DNA from: Pseudonocardia sp. CNS-004 | GTDB taxonomy: Bacteria; Actinomycetota; Actinomycetes; Mycobacteriales; Pseudonocardiaceae | NCBI GenBank assembly: GCA_001942185.1 | Contig: MKJV01000084.1 | Coordinates: 33,205-97,204, forward strand | Length of the DNA: 64,000 nt | Direction of reading: 5' to 3' | Shown: positions 38,696-47,449 of the stretch, piece by piece | Layout of the letters: every line of letters begins with the position of its first letter | How positions within the stretch are numbered: position 1 is the stretch's first letter | The notes under the pieces: model-generated | What the model saw: the letters and a program-made list of their open reading frames with translations, nothing else | Told to the model about the DNA's origin: nothing | Databases searched by the model: none | Position numbers and translations under genes: made by a program

Positions 38696-40176
38696 ATGGC
38701 ACTCGCGATCGGGCTCGTCGTCGCCGTCGGCGCGGTTCTCGGCGGCACCCTGCTGGCCCTGCGCGGCACGAGGATGGACGTGCAGGAGTGGTCGGTCGGC
38801 GGCAGGCGCTTCGGCACGTGGCTGTTCTGGTTCCTGCTCGTCGGCGAGACGTTCACGACGTTCGCGCTGCTCGGCGCGTCCCAGGGCGTGTTCAGCACCG
38901 GCGCCGCCGGCTTCTACGTGCTGGGCACCGTCGTGCTCACCGCCTCCGTCGGCTACTTCCTCGTGCCGCGGATCTGGCGGGCGGGCAAGGACCGGGGCCT
39001 GGTCACCATGGGCGACTTCTTCACCGCCCGCTTCGACGCCCCGTGGTTCGGCGCGCTGCTCACGGTGTTCGGCATCATCGCGCTGCTGCTCTACAGCCGG
39101 GTCCAGCTCACCGGCCTCGCGCTGATCCTCGAGACGCTGTTCGGCCTCGACGTGCCCGCGATCGCCTACGTGTCGGCGGGCGGGCTCATCGTGGCGTTGT
39201 TCGTCCTGGTCGGCGGGATGCGCAGCGCGGCGTTCGTCGCCGTGGTCAAGGACGTCCTGCTCGTGGCGATGCTGCTCGTCGTCGCGGCCGGGGCGGCGAC
39301 CGCGGCCGGGGTCGGCGGGATCGGCGAGGTGTTCGACGGGGTCCGGGCGGCGCACCCCGAGGCCGCGACGCTGCCGGGGATCGGCGGCAGCACCGCCACC
39401 AACCAGTGGTGGTGGATGAGCTTCCTGCTGCTCACCCCGCTCGGCGCGTTCGCGCTCCCGCACGCGTTCCAGGTGTGCTTCAGCGCCAAGGACACATCCG
39501 CAAGAACCAGATCATCCAGCCGCTGTACTCGCTGTTCTACGTCCTGATCATCATCATCGCGATGGCGGCGCTGCTCGCGATGCCGGACCTGCCGGCCGCG
39601 GACGCCAACGGCTCGCTGCTCGTGTTCGTCAGGGAGTACTACCCGGACTGGGTCATCGGGCTGCTGGCCGGCACCGGCGTGCTCGTCGCGCTCGTCCCGA
39701 CGGCGGTGCTGATGCTGACCGCGAGCAGCATGTTCACCTCCAGCGTGCTGGGCCTCGCGCGGCCGGAGCTGAAGTCGTCGCTCGCCGCCACCCGGGTCGG
39801 GGTCGTCGCGTTCACCGTGATCGCGGTGCTCTTCACGGCGCTGCGCAGCGACACGTTGCTGACGATCATGACCGGCGTGTACAGCGCGGTCGGGCAGCTC
39901 GCGCCCGCCCTGTTCCTGTCCGTGCTGTGGCGCCGGGTCACGGCGGTCGGGCTCACCGCGGGCGCGTCGTGGGCGGGCTGATCGTCGCCGTGCCGCAGGT
40001 GGGTGCCCCCACGCTTTCGCTGTTCCCCGAGGCACGGTCGTCGGTCTCCCGGCGCTCGTGGTCAACCTCGTGCTGGCGGTGCTGGTGAGCCTGCGGACGG
40101 CACCGCCGTCGGCGGCTGCGTCGCGGTCGGCCTCGGCCCTGCCGTGGCACCGGCGCGGCCCGCTCGGTCGGCATGA
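38696..40176 (+). CDS. Sodium:solute symporter (four frameshifts)
   Basis: An SSS-family permease with about 12-13 helices and about 494 residues after repair. N-terminal half: VQEWSVGGRRFGTWLFWFLL, GETFTTFALLGASQGVFSTG. Core: GLVTMGDFFTARFDAPWFG, the family-like GGMRSAAFVAVVKDVLLVAM, and PHAFQVCFSAKDHIRKNQII. Breaks at about 39492, 39969, 40031 and 40095 are each fixed by one base. The repaired tail (DGTAVGGCVAVGLGPAVAP) then ends at the TGA at 40174-40176. Substrate unknown; the neighbours suggest an amino-acid- or amide-like compound. Confidence 0.85.
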
Positions 40177-40189
40177 GGGCAGCGGCATA

Positions 40190-40735
40190 ATGACCGCCAT
40201 GACGCTGGCCCGGATCCGGGAGCTCCGGCAGCAGAAGGGGCTCACGCTCCACCAGCTCGCCGGCCTCACCGGACTCTCGGTCGGCCTGATCAGCCAGGTC
40301 GAACGCGGCATCACCGACCCGAGCCTGGAGACGCTGCGCCGCATCTCGGACGCGTTCGGCGTGCCCCTGTTCGACCTGTTCCGCGAGGACGAGCCGGAGC
40401 CGGTCACGGTGGTGCGCAAGGACGCGCGGCGCCGGGTGTCCTCCCCGCAGGGACAGGTCGTGTACTCGCAGGTGTCGCGGATCGGCGGCAAGCTCGAGGT
40501 GCTCGAGGCGGCCATCGAACCGGGTGCCGTGTCGGCCGACGCGCGCCGGTCCCACGCGTCCGAGGAATGCGTGCTGGTGCTGTCGGGCCGGTTGCGGGTC
40601 GAGGTCGGGAAGGACGGGTACGACCTCGGTGCCGGCGACAGCTGCCACTTCGACTCGATGATCCCGCACCGGTTCGTCAACCCGCACGACGAGGTGGCCC
40701 GGTACCTGGTGGCGGTGACGCCGCCGTCGGCCTGA
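40190..40735 (+). CDS. XRE-cupin transcriptional regulator
   Basis: The product has 181 residues from ATG 40190 (or ATG 40199). The helix-turn-helix occupies residues about 8-62 (RIRELRQQKGLTLHQLAGLT, GLISQVERGITDPSLETLRR). A C-terminal cupin with HASEECVLVLSGRLRVEV and GAGDSCHFDSMIPHRFVNP should bind a small ligand or metal. Regulators of this type usually sense the substrate of the adjacent pathway; here that would be the symporter/amidohydrolase island. Confidence 0.9.
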   Translation: MTAMTLARIRELRQQKGLTLHQLAGLTGLSVGLISQVERGITDPSLETLRRISDAFGVPLFDLFREDEPEPVTVVRKDARRRVSSPQGQVVYSQVSRIGGKLEVLEAAIEPGAVSADARRSHASEECVLVLSGRLRVEVGKDGYDLGAGDSCHFDSMIPHRFVNPHDEVARYLVAVTPPSA

Positions 40736-40768
40736 GTCCTGCGGGGCGGCGCGGCGTACCCTCCTGGG

Positions 40769-41457
40769 GTGCACCCCATGATCGCGCCGAGCATCCTCGC
40801 GGCCGACTTCGCCCGGCTCGCCGACGAGGCCGCCGCAGTGGCGGGCCCGGCAGGGCAGGGCGCCGACTGGCTGCACGTCGACGTGATGGACGCCCACTTC
40901 GTGCCGAACCTGACCCTCGGCCTGCCGGTGGTGCAGGCGCTGCGCAAGGCCACGGACGTGCCGCTCGACTGCCACCTGATGATCGAGGACCCGGAGCGCT
41001 GGGCCGTGGCTACGCCGAGGCGGGCGCCCACAACGTCACGGTGCACGTGGAGGCGTCCAGGGAGCCGGTGGCGCTGGCGAAGGACCTGCGCGCCGCCGGT
41101 GCCCGCGCCGGGCTGTCGGTCAAGCCGGGCACACCGCTGGAACCGCACCTGGAGACCCTGCGGCACTACGACACCCTGCTCGTCATGAGCGTGGAGCCCG
41201 GGTTCGGCGGCCAGGCGTTCATGCCGGAGGTCCTGGACAAGGTGCGCACCGCGCGGCGACTCGTCGACACCGGCCACCTCACGCTGCTGGTCGAGATCGA
41301 CGGCGGCATCAACGCCGACACGATCGAAGCGGCCGCCGAAGCGGGCGTCGACTGCTTCGTGGCCGGCTCCGCCGTGTACGGCGCGGCCGACCCGGCCCGT
41401 GCGGTGGAGGCCCTGCGTGACCAGGTGCGCGCGGCCGCGCACCGCAGCTGGAACTAG
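40769..41457 (+). CDS. rpe: Ribulose-phosphate 3-epimerase (one frameshift)
   Basis: TIM-barrel epimerase of the pentose phosphate pathway, which also supplies ribulose-5-phosphate to riboflavin synthesis. Start GTG at 40769 (MHPMIAPSILAADFARLADE). Metal/active-site motifs are WLHVDVMDAHFVPN, PLDCHLMIEDPE, VMSVEPGFGGQAF and LVEIDGGINADT. The frame breaks at about 41008 (GG for GGG). About 229 residues. The stop TAG lies inside the left end of a MITE-like repeat. Confidence 0.93.
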
Positions 41458-41621
41458 TGTCCCGTGTCGAAGGCCCCTCACCGATCTCGACGGCCCAGCT
41501 TCCCGCTGAGCGCACCAGCGGAAGGGCCGAGTACACCCGGTACGAGCGCCTCCCGCTGGCGCACTCAGCGGAAACCTGGATCCGCCGATACCGGCAACGG
41601 GCCTCCGACACGGGACACTAG
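41454..41621. mobile_element. MITE-like 168-bp palindromic element
   Basis: Terminal inverted repeats of 23 bp with one mismatch: CTAGTGTCCCGTGTCGAAGG at the left (41454-) and its complement ending at 41621. The outermost four bases are CTAG on both sides, as expected of a YTAR-type target duplication made by IS5-family transposases. The interior has two facing CCCGCTGRGCGCACC/GGCGCACTCAGCGG half-palindromes and no coding potential. The left end supplies the rpe stop codon. Element identity and IS5 affinity are inferred. Confidence 0.65.
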
Positions 41622-41695
41622 CGGCGCCGGGTAACGATCGGCCGGATCCGCGGGTTGCACCCGGCGGGACGGGCGGTGGAAGGGGAGATACGGGA

Positions 41696-42334
41696 ATGTT
41701 CACGGGCATCGTCGAGGAGATCGGCGAGGTGACCGTCGTGCGCGAGGACGCCGACGTCGTGCTGTTCACCGTGCGCGGCCGGACGGTCACCGCCGACACG
41801 CGCCACGGCGACTCGATCGCCGTGAACGGCGTCTGCCTCACCGTGGTGGACCCAGGCGGCAGCACCGACGGCACGTTCACGGTGGAGCTCATGCCGGAGA
41901 CGCTGAAGCGCTCCAGCCTCGGCGCCGTGGTGCCCGGCGCCCGGGTGAACCTCGAGCGGGCCGTCCCGGTGGGTGGGCGGCTCGGGGGGCACATCGTGCA
42001 GGGGCACGTCGACGGCGTGGCCACGCTGCTGTCGCGCACCCCCGGCGAGCGCACCGACGAGCTGCGCTTCAGCCTGGCCTCCGACCTCGCCCGGTACGTC
42101 GTCGAGAAGGGTTCGATCACGGTCGACGGGGTGTCGCTCACCGTGGCGGCCGTGACGTCCGACACGTTCACCGTGGCGCTCATCCCCACGACGTTGTCGC
42201 ACACCACACTCGGAATCCGGCAGCCGGGGGATACCGTGAACCTGGAGGTCGACGTCGTGGCGAAGTACGTCGAGCGGTTGACGGCGGGATATGTCGGCAT
42301 CCCGTCGGCACACGAGGAGGCCGGGTCCCGGTGA
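41696..42334 (+). CDS. ribE: Riboflavin synthase alpha subunit
   Basis: Dismutates two lumazines to riboflavin. 212 residues with the two duplicated lumazine-binding domains: MFTGIVEEIGEVTVVREDAD with SIAVNGVCLTVVD, then LGGHIVQGHVDGVATLLS with GSITVDGVSLTVAAV. GGGGAGA precedes the start. The stop overlaps the ribBA start (GTGA). No FMN riboswitch is recognisable in the short gap upstream. Confidence 0.94.
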   Translation: MFTGIVEEIGEVTVVREDADVVLFTVRGRTVTADTRHGDSIAVNGVCLTVVDPGGSTDGTFTVELMPETLKRSSLGAVVPGARVNLERAVPVGGRLGGHIVQGHVDGVATLLSRTPGERTDELRFSLASDLARYVVEKGSITVDGVSLTVAAVTSDTFTVALIPTTLSHTTLGIRQPGDTVNLEVDVVAKYVERLTAGYVGIPSAHEEAGSR

Positions 42335-43631
42335 CTGATTCAGGGCTGGACGGTGAACCGGCGCGGCCGGTGACCCAGGGCGGGTTCGAGTCGATCGAGC
42401 GCGCCATCGCGGACCTGCGGGCCGGGAAGGCCATCGTCGTGGTCGACGACGAGGACCGCGAGAACGAGGGCGACCTGATCTTCGCGGCCGAGATGGCCAC
42501 GCCGGAGCTCGTGTCGTTCATGGTGCGCTACACCTCCGGGTACATCTGCGTGCCGCTCACCGAGAGCGAGTGCGACCGGCTCGACCTGCCGCCGATGCAC
42601 CACACGAACTCCGACAACTTCCGCACCGCGTTCACCGTCACGGTGGACGCGAAGGCGGGTGTCACCACCGGGATCTCGGCGGCCGACCGGGCCCACACGA
42701 TCCGGCTGCTCGCCGATCCGGCCACCGGCCCCGGCGACCTCGTGCGCCCGGGGCACATCCTCCCGTTGCGCGCCCGCGAGGGCGGCGTGCTGCGCCGACC
42801 GGGCCACACCGAGGCCGCGGTCGACCTGGCCCGCCTCGCCGGGCTCCGGCCTGCGGGCGTGCTGTGCGAGATCGTGTCGCAGAAGGACGTCGGCGACATG
42901 GCCCGCGGCGACGAGCTGCAGGTGTTCGCCGAGGAGCACGACCTCACCCTCATCACGATCGCCGACCTGATCGCGTACCGCCGCCGGCACGAGAAGCACG
43001 TCGTGCGCGTCGCGCAGGCCCGCATCCCCACGGCGCACGGCGACTTCATCGCCTACGGCTACGACTCGCTGCTGGACGGCATCGAGCACATCGCGATGGT
43101 CCGGGGCGACATCGCCACCCCCGAGGGCAACGGCGAGGACGTGCTCGTGCGCGTGCACTCCGAGTGCCTCACCGGCGACGTCATGGGCTCGCTGCGCTGC
43201 GACTGCGGACCGCAGCTCGACGCCGCGCTCGCCGCGGTGGCCGCGGAGGGCCGCGGCGTCGTGCTCTACATGCGGGGGCACGAGGGCCGGGGGATCGGCC
43301 TGCTCCACAAGCTGCAGGCCTACCAGCTCCAGGAGGCGGGGGCCGACACCGTCGACGCCAACCTCGCGCTGGGCCTGCCCGCCGACGCCCGCGACTACGG
43401 CACCGGCGCGCAGATCCTGGCCGACCTCGGCATCACGTCGATGCGGCTGCTCACCAACAACCCCGACAAGCGCGCGGGCCTCGAGGCTACGGCCTGACGA
43501 TCACCGGCCGGGTTCCGCTGCCGGTGCGCGCCCACCGGGAGAACCTGAGGTACCTGCGCACCAAGCGGGACCGGATGGGGCATGATCTCCCCGACCTGGG
43601 CGACGTGCTGGCCGACAGCACCGGCTCCTGA
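42331..43631 (+). CDS. ribBA: Bifunctional DHBP synthase / GTP cyclohydrolase II (one frameshift)
   Basis: About 433 residues after repair. The N-terminal DHBP synthase (RibB) has VVDDEDRENEGDLIFAAEMA and HTEAAVDLARLAGL. The C-terminal GTP cyclohydrolase II (RibA) has zinc Cys in VHSECLTGDVMGSLRCDCGP and YMRGHEGRGIGLLHKLQAYQ. The frame breaks at about 43485 (GAGGCTAC for GAGGGCTAC) near the end; repair gives YGLTITGRVPLPVRAHRENL. It feeds both branches of riboflavin synthesis. Confidence 0.95.
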
Positions 43632-43661
43632 ACACCGGCTCCTGACACCGCAGGGGGAACG

Positions 43662-44137
43662 ATGAGTGGCGAGGGCCGTCCGGCGGCGCAGCTGCCCGAC
43701 GCGTCGGGTCTGCGGGTGGCCATCGCGGCCACCACGTGGCACGCGGAGATCGTGGACGTGCTCCTGGAGCGGGCGGTCGCCACGGCGAAGGGTGCGGGCG
43801 TGGACGCGCCCACGGTCGTGCGGGTACCCGGCACGGTCGAGCTGCCCGTGATCTGCCAGGAGCTCGCGGTGCGCCACGACGCCGTCGTGCGCTCGGTGCC
43901 GTGATCCGGGGCGGCACCCCGCACTTCGACTACGTGTGCGACGCCGTCACCGCGGGGCTCACCCGCGTGGCGCTCGACGAGCGCACCCCGGTGGGAAACG
44001 GCGTGCTCACCTGCGACACGCGCGAGCAGGCCGTCGACCGCTCCGGCGCTCCCGGTGCCACCGAGGACAAGGGCGAGGAGGCGTGCCTCGCGGCGCTGCA
44101 GACCGCCCTCGTGCTGCGCGAGCTGAGGACCGGGTGA
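43662..44137 (+). CDS. ribH: 6,7-dimethyl-8-ribityllumazine synthase (one frameshift)
   Basis: About 158 residues. Start ATG at 43662. Motifs: VAIAATTWHAEIVDVLLERA, VRVPGTVELPVICQELA, then after the break at about 43889 ALGAVIRGGTPHFDYVC with the active-site His and GVLTCDTREQAVDRSGA. The C-terminus GEEACLAALQTALVLREL is typical. One added G (GTGG) restores DAVVALGAVIRG. It ends one base into the next ATG. Confidence 0.93.
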
Positions 44138-44643
44138 TGGCGGGGGAGAACGACGCGGACGGCGCCGCGCGCACCGGTACCGTGGGCGCTGTGGCCGCCC
44201 CGGATCACGATGTCGTGGTGGTGCGCCCCCGCAAGGTGCTGATCGCCGCGTGGGTGGGCGCGGTGGTGATCGTGGCCCTCTTCGTCGTGATCGCGGCGGT
44301 GCTGCGCACCGCGCAGACCGGGGTGTTCTTCCGCCTCGCCGACCAGGTGGCGCTCGTGCTGCTCGGGCTGTTCATCGCGGGCGGGCTGCTGCTGGTGGCC
44401 CGGCCTCGGGTGCGCGCCGACGCCGAGGGCATCGAGGTGCGCAACATCCTCGTGACGCGCAGGCTGCCCTGGTCGCTCGTCGAGCGCGTGGCGTTCCCGG
44501 ACGGCGCCTCGTGGGCGCGCCTGGACCTGCCCGACGACGAGTACCTGCCGGTGCTCGCCATCCAGGCGGTCGACGGGCAGCGCGCCGTGGACGCGATCAC
44601 CCGGGTGCGTGCCCTGCACACCCGGTACCGTTCGCGGTCCTGA
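44137..44643 (+). CDS. PH-domain membrane protein (rib-operon associated)
   Basis: The product has 168 residues from an ATG overlapping the ribH stop. Two membrane helices (VLIAAWVGAVVIVALFVVIA and LADQVALVLLGLFIAGGLLL) precede a bacterial PH-like domain (VRADAEGIEVRNILVTRRLP, WARLDLPDDEYLPVLAIQAV). A gene of this kind follows ribH in mycobacteria and relatives; function unknown. Confidence 0.85.
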   Translation: MAGENDADGAARTGTVGAVAAPDHDVVVVRPRKVLIAAWVGAVVIVALFVVIAAVLRTAQTGVFFRLADQVALVLLGLFIAGGLLLVARPRVRADAEGIEVRNILVTRRLPWSLVERVAFPDGASWARLDLPDDEYLPVLAIQAVDGQRAVDAITRVRALHTRYRSRS

Positions 44644-44691
44644 AACACACCTCACCTGCTGGGGCCACGCCCCGGACGTAGCATCAGGGTC

Positions 44692-45732
44692 GTGCTGCGT
44701 TCCCGCGAGACGAGTCCCCACTCCGCCGAGGCCGCGCCGGGCGCGGAGAGCGTGCGGCTGGGCGACATCGTCCTCCGCAACCGACTGGTCACCTCGTCGA
44801 GCCTGCTCGGTTACGGCGTGGCGAACTCCCCGCTCCTGCCGTACGGGATGAGCCCGGTCTCGCTGTTCGTGCCACTGGCCGAGTTCGGTGCCGTCACCAC
44901 GCGCACGCTCACCGTGGAGCCGCGGGAGGGGCACTTCACCACCCGTGACGACTGGTCGCTGCAGGAGCTGCCGGGCCTGCTCCAGCGGTACGGCACCGTG
45001 CTGCGCGGCACCGACAGCGGGTTCCTCAACGCGTTCGGCTGGTGCAACATCGGCATCGACGCCTACCTGCGCGACTACTACCCGCGCACCCGCGACCAGC
45101 GCACGATCATCTCCCTCGGCGGGTTCTCGGCCGAGGAGTTCGTGACCCTCGTGGACAAGGTGAACGCCGCCGTGCCCGCAGGCGACATCGCCGCGCTGGA
45201 GTTCAACGTGAGCTGCCACAACGTCAACTTCGACTTCACGACGATCCTCCAGGACGTGCTCGACGAGGCCGTGCCCCGCAGCAAGCACCCCGTGATCCTG
45301 AAGCTCTCGCCCGACTACGACTACCTGCGCAACGCCCAGCAGGCGGCCAGGGCCGGGGTGTCGGCGCTCACGGCGATCAACACGGTGAAGGCGCTGCGGC
45401 TCGACTCGCGCACCGGGAAGCCGTGGCTCGCCAACCGCTACGGCGGTCTTTCCGGTCGTGCGATCAAGCCGATCGCCCTGCGCGTGGTGAGCGAGCTGCG
45501 CGAGGCGGGGGTGACGCTCCCGATCATCGGCACGGGCGGGATCCGCACGGTGGACGACTGCCGCGAGTACTTCTGGGCGGGTGCGGACGCCGTGAGTCTG
45601 GGCAGCGCCACCTGGCTGGCGAGCTACCCGGGGTACGCTCTCGCTCCGTTGCGTGGGTTGCACGTTCGGCGCGTCCTGCGAGCCGTTCGGCGCTACTCAA
45701 CGCTTCCGAATCGCGACAGCCAGTCGCGCTGA
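44692..45732 (+). CDS. Dihydroorotate-dehydrogenase-like FMN oxidoreductase
   Basis: The product has 346 residues from a GTG at 44692. PyrD-like TIM-barrel: VRLGDIVLRNRLVTSSSLLG, ALEFNVSCHNVNFDFTTILQ, VILKLSPDYDYLRNAQQAAR, INTVKALRLD, GGLSGRAIKPIALRVV and PIIGTGGIRTVDDCREYFWA (FMN phosphate site). The usual NxSCPN motif reads NVSCHN. It is not in the pyr operon and could be a dihydropyrimidine-dehydrogenase relative rather than the cell's PyrD. Confidence 0.8.
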   Translation: MLRSRETSPHSAEAAPGAESVRLGDIVLRNRLVTSSSLLGYGVANSPLLPYGMSPVSLFVPLAEFGAVTTRTLTVEPREGHFTTRDDWSLQELPGLLQRYGTVLRGTDSGFLNAFGWCNIGIDAYLRDYYPRTRDQRTIISLGGFSAEEFVTLVDKVNAAVPAGDIAALEFNVSCHNVNFDFTTILQDVLDEAVPRSKHPVILKLSPDYDYLRNAQQAARAGVSALTAINTVKALRLDSRTGKPWLANRYGGLSGRAIKPIALRVVSELREAGVTLPIIGTGGIRTVDDCREYFWAGADAVSLGSATWLASYPGYALAPLRGLHVRRVLRAVRRYSTLPNRDSQSR

Positions 45733-45802
45733 GCGACGATCTTCACCCGAACGGGCTGCGACGGTGCGGTCCGGGCGTGCCGGAGCTGATCCAGGGAGGC
45801 CG

Positions 45803-46519
45803 ATGACGGTCACATCGGGTGCGGTCGTCACCACCGGGCAGCGCGCTCCCGATCGCCGGCCGCGCGCCGTGCTGTTCGACGTGTTCGAGACGATGTTGCG
45901 GGTGGACGCGCTGCGTTCCCGCTTCGTGGACGTGGGGCGGCCCGAGCACGAGTGCGAGCTGTTCTTCGCCAGCACCCTGCGTGACGGCATGGCGCACACG
46001 CTGGCCGGTGCCGTGCGGCCCTTCGGTGAGGTGGCCCGCGCCGCCCTGCGCACGATCACCGGCCACACCCTCTCCGAGGAGGCGGTGGAGCACGTGCTCG
46101 CCGGCTTCCGCGACCTCCCGCCGCACCCGGACGTGGAGCCCGCGCTGATGGCGTTGGCCCGCGCGCGGATCCCGGCGTTCGGGTTCACCCACGGCACCGA
46201 GTCGGTGGCCTGCGACGCCCTCGACAAGGCCGGCCTGCGCACCTACCTGCGCGACACGTTCTCCGCCGAGCGGATCGGCTCGTTCAAACCGCCCCCGCGC
46301 GTGTACCACTGGGCCTGTCAGCGCGTAGAGCTGGCGCCGGAGAAGGTGGCGCTCGTGGCGGCGCATTCCTGGGACGTCCACGGCGCGGTGCGGGCCGGCC
46401 TCATCGGTGGCCTCGCCACCCGGCTGGAGGGCGCTGTGCCGGACGTGGTGGAGCGCCCGCACGTGGCGGCGGAACGGCTGGACGCCGTGGTGGACCGCCT
46501 GATCGCCCTGCCGGTCTGA
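45803..46519 (+). CDS. HAD-superfamily hydrolase, haloacid-dehalogenase type II-like
   Basis: The product has 238 residues from ATG 45803, with AGGGAGG at 45793-45799. HAD motifs: nucleophile Asp in RAVLFDVFETML, motif II Thr in FGFTHGTESVAC, motif III Lys in IGSFKPPPRVYHWA, and motif IV in VALVAAHSWDVHGAVRAG. The pattern matches (S)-2-haloacid dehalogenase-like proteins; the natural substrate is not predictable. It is 70 bp after the PyrD-like gene and may be co-transcribed. Confidence 0.85.
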   Translation: MTVTSGAVVTTGQRAPDRRPRAVLFDVFETMLRVDALRSRFVDVGRPEHECELFFASTLRDGMAHTLAGAVRPFGEVARAALRTITGHTLSEEAVEHVLAGFRDLPPHPDVEPALMALARARIPAFGFTHGTESVACDALDKAGLRTYLRDTFSAERIGSFKPPPRVYHWACQRVELAPEKVALVAAHSWDVHGAVRAGLIGGLATRLEGAVPDVVERPHVAAERLDAVVDRLIALPV

Positions 46520-46530
46520 TCTCCGGGGCC

Positions 46531-47285
46531 CTAGGCGCCCAGCGCCCGCTCCCTCCCCACTCCGAGCCCGCCGCCGCCCAGGTCGGCCCGCTGGCCCGCC
46601 AGCACGCCCGCGGCGCGCCCGGAACCGGAGAGGACGCTGGGACGCAGGCTGGCCAGGCGCGGGAACGTGGCGTCGAAATGCGTGTCGACGCGGCGGCGGC
46701 GATCGGCCAGCACCACGGCGACGCCGGGGCCGGCCGTGGCAGAGGCCCGGGTGGCGGCCTCGCCCGCCGCACGCTCCTCGGCCTCGGCGAGCCTGCGGTG
46801 GACCTGCGCGGCGAACCCCTCGAGCCACGACCGCCGGTAGGCCGCGACGGACTCGCCCGGCCGTGGTGGGCGGACCCGCACGAGTTGCGCGGTGGCCTGC
46901 AGCAACAGGGACGTGTAGAGCACCTCCACCCGCTCGCGGTCGGACGCGTGCCCGAACACGGTGACCGCCGCGACCTTGCCGCCCCACGCGCCGTGCAGCA
47001 CCCAGCGGCAGCGCAGAGCGGCTGCCGTCCAGCCGAGCAGCCGGGCCTTGCCCGCGCTGTAGGGATCCTGCATCGGTATCCGGAGCGGACCGATCTCGTC
47101 GCGCACCGGATCGTCGGCGGCGAGCATGGCGGCGTCGATGCCGTGGCGCGCCATCAGCTCGACGCCTTCGCGGTGTAGATCTCCGACTCGGCGGGGGTGG
47201 CCGCGCGCTCGGCCTTCGCGAGCAGCTTGCGCACGGTGGCGAGCTTCGCGGTGCCGGTGGTCTCGGTGGCCGGCGGAACCCTCAT
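46531..47285 (-). CDS. DUF2786-domain protein, probable SOS gene (one frameshift)
   Basis: About 251 residues. ATG complement of 47283-47285 with AGGAGG at 47288-47293. The N-terminus is typical of DUF2786 (LATVRKLLAKAERAATPAES, VELMARHGIDAAMLAAD). A putative zinc-less hydrolase-like core follows (TAAALRCRWVLHGAWGGKVA, GFAAQVHRRLAEAEERAAGE). The frame breaks at about 47166 (GG for GGG). A LexA-type box lies 15 bp upstream of the start. The molecular function of DUF2786 is unknown. Confidence 0.8.
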
Positions 47286-47299
47286 GCGATCCTCCTGGA

Positions 47300-47315
47300 T
47301 CGAACGTGTGTTCGT
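47300..47315. promoter_or_regulatory. LexA SOS box between DUF2786 gene and uvrC
   Basis: TCGAAC-GTGT-GTTCGT matches the actinobacterial SOS consensus TCGAAC-N4-GTTCGA at 11 of 12 positions. It is nested in a wider imperfect palindrome (CTGGATC...GATCCAG, 47294-47323). It is 15 bp from the DUF2786 start and about 135 bp from uvrC, so the leftward gene is the more likely target. Confidence 0.7.
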
Positions 47316-47449
47316 AGGATCCAGATGTAACCACGGGGCGCCGACAATTCCGCGGCGGCTCCGTCCGGCGGCCTACACCACCCCCGCGACGCGCCGGGCA
47401 GGCAGCCCCGCCCGGGCGTGTCGCGCCACGGTCCTACCCTGGAGGAGCC

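Noticed and set aside
41622..41695. FMN riboswitch ahead of ribE
   Set aside because: The gap is only 74 bp and lacks the conserved FMN-aptamer segments.
39166..42300. 1044-codon leftward open frame
   Set aside because: It runs antisense through the symporter, regulator, rpe, the MITE-like element and ribE; Ser/Thr/Arg-rich with no domain. A GC shadow.
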